From Cryptomeria japonica (lineage: Eukaryota > Streptophyta > Pinopsida > Cupressales > Cupressaceae), in the NCBI RefSeq assembly GCF_030272615.1, contig NC_081412.1, forward strand, positions 476,477,657 through 476,541,656: 64,000 nucleotides of DNA, given 5' to 3'. Shown here in pieces: positions 56,055 through 64,000 of this stretch. Under the pieces are notes generated by a model that did not search any database, was not told the origin of the DNA, and saw nothing but the letters and a program-made list of their open reading frames with translations. Position 1 is the stretch's first letter, and every line of letters starts with the position of its first letter. Both the position numbers and the translations under genes were made by a program.

Positions 56055-58069
56055 ACACCCCATAATCCAATGCCTTTAAACAACATTCCCCCCCTTGGGA
56101 AGAAATATTAACAAGTATAGATGCAAGAATGCTTTCAATTATAGATAGGAATTAGTATGAAGAAGAATCAATATGTATGATGATTCTATCTCTAAAATTT
56201 TCTCATGTATCACCATGTCCAATGTAGATGATGCCAATATCAAATTAGGTACATTTCCAATCAATAGATAAAGTGACAAACTAGGATCAAATGGTAATTT
56301 ATGTTGAAAAATATCCAAAGACAAAGATGATGGGATAAAACTTCTAATAAGGTTATCGTCAAATAGAAGAGATGACCCCTCAAATGTGTCCTCCAAATTC
56401 AAAATGTGAGACTCCACAAATAATTCTAAAATACTTGTCGTCAAGTAATCATCCCACAAAGTTGAATTTAAAACACTATGATTTACACGATGCAAAGAAT
56501 TATTAGAATCTCTTGAAGACACAATTATGAAGTTTTATGAAGAGAAGATGGATTTTTTATCTCAATAGGAGGAGAAGGAGCAACAAAAGAGGTCTTTGTA
56601 TCATAAAGATGCTCAATATTTGCATCTGATTAAAGCTCCTCTGATATAACATCATCAAATGAAATATTGTCTACATCATCAAGTGGGATAAGGTAATTTA
56701 ATGTAGGATCATTTGAGAATAGAGATATACGAGGGTCTCCATATATTTCCAAATTTTGATTCAATGCGTGTGTGGACTTGGAGAGTTAATGGGTCTAAAT
56801 GATCTCCCAAAATGTGTTAGCACCAATGCTTGTACCAATCAATCCTATGATATGATCATTTTTGTTACCTCAAATTGATGTCTTCTGAGGTGTATCTAGC
56901 TCAAGAATGAGTCCATAAAGATGAGGAAAAAGATTGAGCAATTTACAATGAGTCAAATATTTTTTTTTGTCAATACTTATAATTCCTTAGTCAAAATTAT
57001 TATAGAAACATGTTTAGATCAACACATATTAATCAACTAAAATGAAGTGATTTGATCAAAATATGACTTTTCAAAGTGTCAAGATATCCATGTAATCATG
57101 CAAAATGCAAACATATAATAAATTCAACAAAATATTCTTGGGGTTGAATTCGGAAGAAGTGCATGGATGACTTGATATCTATTTTCAATACCTTTTTAAT
57201 GCTACAAAAATAGAAAAATTCAAAGATTTAGAAAAAAAGGTTATAATCTCAAAGGTAAATAATGAATGTTTAATTTCACCTACAAAAAACATGAAAATTG
57301 ACCTATAACACTACAAAGTACTCAAAACCATCTTTTTGATGATATCTTGTTTGTAAAATTTTGATAGAATACTTAAAAGTTATAGCCAAAAGAAAAAAAA
57401 ATCTCTATAAGGGCATGTGAAAGAAAATTAGGCCCCTAGGGCATGGGCACAAGTCATCCTTGTGACCACTTGATCAAGGTTTAGGCATTCAAGCATTGCA
57501 AGAAGTTTGGATTCCTAGGTAGAGTATCGACCGTGGTAGCAAGAAAAGGTGGTAGTCGAGGTGCAACAATTGTATGCATTGCTCATTAGGTATAAGCCTA
57601 ATGACATGGGCTATGAAAAGAGTTCCATGCTTTAGGTAATCAAGCACTAAGGAATATGCATGCATTAGATTAGCATTTGAGTTTTTTTAATTAAAATAAT
57701 TTTGGATTCATACCTTTTTTATGTAATGATTACATAGCAGGGATGCCACACAACATATACCTCAAAATATTCCAATCAACTATGAGTATTCCTTGATTGT
57801 ACCTATTATAGATTGTATGATAGTGGATGTATGTATGTATGTATGTATGTATGCATGCATGTAATTTTTTTACTAAATTTTTACAAACCCTAGCAAAAAT
57901 ACCCAAAAATGTTTTGACTTTGAATTTCAAATGTTCTATGTTGTGATTTTGGGGCCTTTTGGACTCAATGGTGAGGTTTTTTTTGCCCCAAAGTGCACCC
58001 AACAAAATCTCATACATGATTATCTTATAGATTTTGGAAGGGGCTTGTAGATATGAAGCTTGATATCAA
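56055..58069. other. repeat-derived DNA with one unassigned minus-strand frame
   Basis: A 128-codon open frame at 56139-56522 (minus; Leu/Ser/Asp-rich, e.g. DDYLTTSILELFVESHILN) is followed on that strand by the polypurine-like CCCAAGGGGGGGAATG near 56100. This could be the end of a decayed LTR-element polyprotein, but no diagnostic motif is visible. A (GTAT)n microsatellite is at 57826-57852. No other gene seen. Confidence 0.35.
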
Positions 58070-58490
58070 GTTAGGGTCACCAATGGACTCATGCTCCCAA
58101 TATCACCTACAAAATAAAAACATGTCTTCCTCAAGAGAGTAGCAAGAGAAAAAATATTGTTTGATTATGGTGTGCAATGAATTAAATCTATTGATCAAAG
58201 ATTGTGCATGAGATCAAAGATCAAAGTGCACATATGATGCCTTGCTAATATAGGAAAGGTTGAGAGGTATGATTAATTAGGATGATGAAAAGTGTCTTAA
58301 TCTTATGTCATGTAAAAACTAGGGGATACTTGATTACATGTATACTAGAGACAAGATTCTTAACTTCTTAAGTAAACCTTGCATGCAACCATGTGTGAAT
58401 AAGACTTAACTAGGAACTAGTTAGATAATATGTCTTATCACACTATAAAGGGGGAAATCAAAAAGGGAAAACCCATTTTCACGCCAACAA
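58070..58490 (+). repeat. dispersed repeat, copy 2
   Basis: Direct copy of 25330-25750, starting near CAATGGACTCATGCTCCCAA and ending near AAAGGGGGAAATC ... AAAACCCATTTTCAC. Confidence 0.8.
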
Positions 58491-59266
58491 TGGTAAAATT
58501 TAACTAATCCATAAGATATAATGGATAGAACCAAGCATATATCACTGGTACAACACTAGTAAAAGTCAACTATCCACATTGATATCATATAAAACATACA
58601 CTTTCTTCTCTATTTTTGATGAAAATTAGACTATTCTTGCATTCACATATATCCTAGACACCCTTAGATAGCCCTAATAGGTAGCATTATGACTCTTCAT
58701 TAGGATTCTATTTTGCAATCCACCTTTACTAAGTAATAATATTCTCTTTGGGTATTAAAGTTACTATCATCCCCTAGGATATATTTTGTGTGGTTCATTC
58801 CTTTCCTCAATTTTGACTTCATTTGCTAAAAAAGGGTCAATTTCTTATATATTATTAATGTTTTATATTAGGTTGATCATTACTTGAGAGATGGTGAAGC
58901 TATCTCTATGACTCAATGCATCAATTACTCAATTTTCCTTCCCTTTCACATAAGAGATTTCAAAATCATGGTTGGTTAAGAATTCCACCCATCCTCTTTG
59001 ATTAGAATTTAGGCTAGGTCATGTAAATAAATACTCCCTTGTGTTTTTTATTTAATTTTAATGGTATTTCCACTAGATAGCTCCCCCAAAATTTTAAAGC
59101 GTGCATAATTATGAGCAATTCTAGATCATGAGTTAGATAATTGAGTTTGTGATTCTCTAACTTTGAAGAATCAAAGACAATTGCATGGTCATTCTACATC
59201 AAAATTCCTCCAAAACCATCAAAGATAACATTATTCCAAGTCAAAGAATGATTCCCCTAAAAAATA
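58491..59266. other. intergenic, LINE 5' boundary not located
   Basis: No gene seen. The 5' end of the second LINE lies somewhere here, but the matching target duplication would be beyond the window edge. Confidence 0.45.
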
Positions 59267-60568
59267 ATGGGGGGAATAGCGTAGCTGGATGGAAATTTGA
59301 ATTCTGGGAATGGAGGGAACAACACAGCTGGTTCCTCTGGTTTTGCTGCCTCTGTAGCTCAAGGACAACTTGTCTCTTTGGGATCTATGGTGGATGATGA
59401 GGATGGTCGAAAGGATGGGGACCCACGCCATTGAGACGCTCCTCTTGACTTCAAAAATATTGAAGCTTATTCAAATCTGGGTCCCGATAACTTGAACGTT
59501 GAGTTGGAAAAGACAACTGAAGTCAAGGTTCTCAAACCTTGGAACAACTTATTTGCAAACAAGCCCACTGGTAAATCGACTTTTCCCTCTGTGGAAGATA
59601 TTTCTGATAGAAAGGTAGGCAAATTAGCTATTGCAGTACCAAATGTGCTCATAGACCATAATATTTCTCTATTGGCTTTTTCTCTAGTGGGAAAATTTGT
59701 TGGACCAAGACCTAATATTGAAGTTGTTAGGTCTTTTGTAAAGAGAAAATGGAGGTTGAAAGGACAGGTTGATGTCTCATCCTTGTCAAGGGGTTTCTTT
59801 ATCTTTTCCTTCTCCTATGGGGAAGATTTGGAAATGGCTCTGAGTGGAGGACCCTGGATGCTTGGGAAATCTTCTTTATCCTTAAGAAAATGGTTTCCAA
59901 AAATGGAGCTCAATGATTCCTTTTTTGAATCTTCTCCAGTCTAGGTGCGGTTTCTTGGTTTGCCGCTTGAATTTTGGTTGGAGGATGTGTTCTCAGGCAT
60001 TGCTAATTCCTTCGGGGAGCTTGTGGCTATAGATTCTATGACAGCAACATGAAAGAGACTGGTGTATGCAAGGATATGTGTTAATATCTCACAGAATATG
60101 GACCTTCCTAGCTCTATCGAAATAATTCTAAGCTAGGTAAGTGGGAACAAGTTATAGAGTTTGAATCCCTCCCTTTTGTGTGCTTCTCTTGTAAGAAAGC
60201 TGGACATTGGGCAAAGACTTGTCCTAGCAACCCCAAGAACGCTCAGAAGCACAATAATCATGTCAAACAGATCTAGAAAGAGAAGATGAACAAAAATGAG
60301 GAAGGTAGATCGGAAGGAGGAATTAGACTTCCTAGTAACTCAAAAGATATAACAAAGGATGAAAGGAAAGCTAGTCCTTCCAAGGATACTCCCCAGAAGG
60401 AAGTCAGAAAGGAGGAAGAGAATGTATTTGAAGTTAAAACAATCAATGGATTTGAAGCTTTACAGATTCAAGAGGAAGAAAATGTAAGTATAGAAGAAAT
60501 TCTTGAAGATGGTGAGATTGGCGACATAAATGAATCACAATATGAGTCTCCAAAAGATACAAAATAGG
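59267..60568 (+). pseudogene. LINE 2 ORF1 (DUF4283-like and zinc knuckle)
   Basis: Possible start ATG at 59267. The DUF4283-type region (about 59640-60100) shows LLAFSLVGKFVG, VKRKWRLKG, FFIFSFSYGEDLEMALSGGP and VRFLGLPLEFW. The knuckle CFSCKKAGHWAKTCP (60187-60231) is complete (CX2CX4HX4C), unlike that of LINE 1. A Lys/Glu-rich tail follows. In-frame stops are at 59279 (TAG), 59432 (TGA), 59942 (TAG, a position with Trp in relatives) and 60049 (TGA), with a frameshift near 60125. It would bind element RNA. Confidence 0.82.
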
Positions 60569-60970
60569 AAAGTAATGAAGTGTGTTCAAAGGACTTTGAA
60601 GGTACAAATGTTATCATTGAAAAAAGACCCAGTTCAGATCACCCCAGGTTAACCTTAACCCTCTATTACAGAGTTTTGGAACTAATTCGCCCACCTCTTC
60701 TCAGAGAAAAGGAGAACCTTGGAATAGTAAGCAATCTTCATATACAAATGAAGAAGATGAAGAGATAATAGGAGTGGGAAAAAAGAAAAACAAGAGAACA
60801 AGTTGTTCTAATGGGGTTAAAACTAGAACCAGGTCTAAGGTGGATATTGGTCTTTCCAAATCCCCACAGGGACGTAAAACTATGAAGTGGCATAGGGACT
60901 AGGAGAGAAAACAAAATATAGCTGATGGAAGGCAGTGAACCATTTAGGAATCCTACTCCCAGGTTTCCAA

Positions 60971-61900
60971 ATGAAGGTAATCTTCTGGAACATGCGAGGC
61001 CTAAATGGTCTCCATAAACAGGATGTGCTAATGAATTTTATTAGAGATCATAAGCTGGACATTATCCTAGTTCAGGAAACTAAAATGAGTAAGGAAAAAG
61101 TTGAAAAATTAAAATTCTTTAAACAGGGGGGTGTTTGTGGCAGTAGTTCTAATGGAGCGTCTAGCGGGGTTGCCATATTTTGGAATAAGAAAACTATTGA
61201 TGGAGATCTGATTGATGAAGATGGTAATATCATTTTTATGAGAGTGAAATGCATTGTTGAAGGACAGGAACGGGTGGTCACCAACATTTATGCTCCAAAT
61301 TCTAAGGCTAATAGGAGTAAGTTTTGGGACAAAATCCAGCAAAAAAGAGGGTTTTTTTCCCAAGATAGCTAGCTTTTGATGGGAGATTTCAACACCCCTC
61401 TGCATGAGATTGACAAATTTGGAGGAATTCAAGCTCAACTGGATAGCAGGATTGATCTTATGAACTTCATCATTGCCAATGCCCTTATTGATGTTGACTT
61501 TTATGAAGCCTCCTACACTTGGTCTAATCAAAGGGATGGAGGAGATCTTGTTCAGGTAAGGCTAGATAGATCCCTTATCACTCTTGACTGGGTCCTTAAG
61601 TATAGATGTTCTTTGTCTGTTATTAACAAAATAGGATCATACCATTATCCTATTTCTTTTGTTGCTGATTCTATTAAGGGCAAATGCTGTTTTCCATTCC
61701 GGTTTAAAAAAATGTGGATTTCACACCCTTCTTTGGAAGCTTCCATTGCCAAATGGTGGAATATAATTGTGGATGGTTTTGCCATGTTCAAAGTTGCTAA
61801 AAAATTAAGAAATATCAAAGACAACATTAAGATTTGGAACAAAAAGGTTTTTGGAGATATTTTTGAATCCAAGAGGAAGCTTAAGGAGGAATTATAACAG
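60971..61900 (+). pseudogene. LINE 2 endonuclease (ORF2 start)
   Basis: ATG at 60971 begins MKVIFWNMRGLNG, followed by ILVQETK, NIYAPN, MGDFNTPL and ASYTWSN. The final catalytic block, S-D-H-x-P in active enzymes, reads SYHYP near 61635, so the aspartate is replaced by tyrosine. TAG at 61370 and TAA at 61895 interrupt the frame. This domain would nick the target DNA. Confidence 0.88.
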
Positions 61901-64000
61901 ATTCAAAACTCTATTCAAGAAGATGGTTATAAGAAGTTCCCCAAGGCTAAAGAAGATGAGGTTCTAGCCAAATTACACAACACTATCTCAAGAGAATAAA
62001 TTTACTTGAGGCAGAGATCTAGGGCTATTTGGTTAGAAGTTGGTGATAGAAATACTAAATTCTTTCATATGACATCAATGAAGCATAAAGCAGCAAGCAA
62101 AATTTCCAGATTAATTGTTGATGACAAAATTCTTGTCAAAGATGATGACATAGGTGATGAAGCTATTAGGTTCTTCTCTAATCTCCTGACAGGCAGCAAG
62201 GAAATTGACATTGTTAAGCAGCAAGATCTAGTTGATAATATTCCTAAGATTATTGGACCTAATCAGAATAAGATATTATCTGCCATCCCTTCGGTTGATG
62301 AAATTAAAAAAGTTGTTTTCTCCTTTCAAGGGGATAAGGCATCGGGTCTGGATGGCTTCCCCATGTTTTTCTTTCAGGAATATTGGCACATTGTTGGGGC
62401 TGATACAACCAATGCTATCAAAGAATTCTTTGGATCCAGAAGAATTCTTAAAGAAATCAACTCTACTTTCATTTCTCTAATTCCTAAGGTGGCTGGAGTT
62501 GATTCTATGGGGAAGTTTAGGCCAATAAGTCTTTGTAATTCTTTTTACAAGATAATTTCAAAAGTCTTGACTTCTAGATTGCTGGTTGTTCTTCCCCTTG
62601 TTATCTCTGAGGAGCAAAAAGGATTTATCCCAGGCAGGCAGATTTTGGATTATATAATTCTTGTGCATGATAATATCCACTCTCTTAATGCTGCAAACAA
62701 AGAGGGATTTCTCATCAAGCTGGATTTGGCAAAATCCTATGATAGGGTTGAATGATAGGTTCTTTTTAGGATCATGGAGGCCTTTGGATTTGATGAGAAG
62801 GTTATTAAAATCATTAGAGAGATTATATCTACACCAATTTTTTCTATTCTTATTAATGGATCTCCATCCATATTTTTTAAATCTTCAAGGGGACTCAGGC
62901 AAGGAGATCCTATCTCGCCTATTCTTTTCACTATTTTGGCAGAATGTTTGAGCAGATTGATTCAAAAGTTGAAAGAGAATAGGACCATCAAAGGGTTGCA
63001 ACCCTCTTCTACTAATTTTTTCTACACACATCAACAGTTTGTTGATGATACAATATTGTTGGGATATTCTTCTGTTAGCGAAGCTTCTGCCTTCAAAGGT
63101 TCTCTTAGATCTTATTCCCTTGCTACTGGACAACAAGTTAATTGGGAGAAATCTGCTATTTACTTCATCAACACCCCCTTGTTGAGGCAGTAGAGGAGTG
63201 CTAACATAATTGGTTGTAAGGTTGAGCTACTCCCCTCTACTTATTTGGGTCTCCCTCTTGGTTTGGCTCCTCCAAACTCCTTCTGGAATTCTTTAATTGA
63301 TAAGTTCAACAAAAAAATGGCTGGTTGGAAAGGCTCTATGTTATCATAGACTGGTAAGATTCAGCTTCTTCAAGCCACTCTTCATAATCTACCTGTTTAT
63401 GCTCTTAGTTTGTTTAGTATACCAGTCAAATTTGCAGAAGCTTTAGAAAGAATTTAGAAAAGATTTCTTTGGTTTGGTGTGGAAGATAAGAAAAGGATTG
63501 CTTTGGTTGCCTAGGATAAAGTCTGTTGTCCTAAAAGCAATGGGGGGTTAGGTATTAAATCTCTTAAACCTTTCAATAAATCTTTGTTAGCCAGACAAAT
63601 TTGGAGGGCATATGGTATTAAGAGAGATTGGAGTAGGGTGTGGTTTGACAAATACATACATAATCAACCCATTCATTCTCTTCTCTATTATGAAGATATC
63701 CCCGCTGGATCTTTTATATGGAATAGTATGATCAAATCTGTTAAAGTTGCTAAAGCTGGAGTTGGATGGGTCCTTGGCAAAGGTAAAAAAATTAGATTTT
63801 GGGAGGATGTCTGGATCAAAGATGAGCATCTTTTAACCAGGATTGCAACCATTTCATTGAAGACTGTAAAAGGAGGTTTGGTTCTATGGTCTGTAATTAT
63901 TGGGAGGAGAATAAATGGATTAGACTTGATGCAGTTTATGCTGGATTTTCTTTGCTCCAGCATTATTTGTTGTCTTTTTCTGTCAGCAAAGAGTCTGATG
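61901..64000 (+). pseudogene. LINE 2 reverse transcriptase and downstream region (partial)
   Basis: AIWLEVGDRNTKFFH opens the region. RT blocks are GDKASGLDGFPMFFFQ, LIPKV, FRPISLCNSFYKI, QKGFIPGRQI, KLDLAKSYDRVE, GLRQGDPISPILF and the catalytic FVDD at about 63040-63051, which is intact. Post-RT sequence (YLGLPLG, GKIQLLQATLHNLP, GGLGIKSL) continues to the window edge. Stops at 61997, 62753, 62756, 63191, 63347, 63455 and 63512. Confidence 0.9.

Larger units (their letters stand above)
59267..64000 (+). mobile_element. second L1-type LINE, inactive, cut by the window end
   Basis: Plus-strand ORF1 (DUF4283-like, CCHC knuckle) followed by ORF2 (endonuclease, RT and the start of the C-terminal region). 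It is a different element from the LINE at 11100-18115, because protein sequences differ throughout. ORF2 stays in a single frame from 60971 to the window end with about nine stop codons and no obvious frameshift, so it decayed by point substitution. Confidence 0.88.

Noticed and set aside
57730-58017. 95-codon minus-strand frame
   Set aside because: It runs through the (GTAT)n microsatellite and has no protein-like motif.
59185-59397. 70-codon frame as start of LINE 2 ORF1
   Set aside because: The coding frame of the DUF4283 region is a different one, which extends back to an ATG at 59267.

Overview
The window reads as nuclear DNA from a plant with a large, repeat-swollen genome. A gymnosperm or conifer is my best guess, but the sequence alone does not settle it. 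The plant assignment rests on an L1-type LINE with a DUF4283-like ORF1, a Ty3/Gypsy element of the Tat lineage with two RNase H domains, a SIAMESE-related (SMR) cyclin-dependent-kinase inhibitor gene, and GT-AG introns. Nearly everything else is mobile or tandem DNA at different stages of decay. I see no tRNA, rRNA, CRISPR or bacterial feature.

Layout: 1-664 shows nothing recognisable. 665-7308 is a candidate DNA transposon ('T1') with imperfect terminal inverted repeats, subterminal repeats, a 262-bp palindrome-rich satellite and a broken spliced gene ('gene B'). 7377-8913 is a solo LTR with a 5-bp target duplication. 8914-11099 is AT-rich and ends in an ~80-bp tandem array. That array was split by a full-length LINE on the minus strand (11100-18115, 14-bp target duplication), which itself carries a ~1.2-kb insertion. 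18546-22500 is the only low-copy, gene-like island: the SMR gene (21349-21564, minus), its promoter, a possible terminal exon near 19.1 kb, and several local duplications. 22560-26097 is degenerate tandem and dispersed repeat.

26098-56054 is the most interesting part: a candidate ~30-kb DNA transposon ('T2') bounded by a perfect 24-bp inverted repeat. Two genes run inward from its ends. Gene A (plus) is a broken transposase-like gene with a helix-turn-helix and a D-D-E-like triad. Gene B (minus) has several exons, a CxxC-CxxC zinc-ribbon-like module and a duplicated exon, and it shares motifs with the T1 gene. T2 also carries a satellite related to that of T1. Gene A is split by a 14.4-kb Tat-lineage LTR retrotransposon (30534-44981) with 1.1-kb LTRs and a CAATT target duplication. 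Without that insertion T2 would be ~15.5 kb.

56055-59266 is undefined repeat DNA. A second L1-type LINE (plus) runs from about 59267 past the window edge. Most internal stop codons in these elements can be explained by C-to-T or G-to-A changes at CAG, CAA, CGA or TGG codons, as expected if long-methylated silent DNA decays by deamination. Only the SMR gene looks intact.
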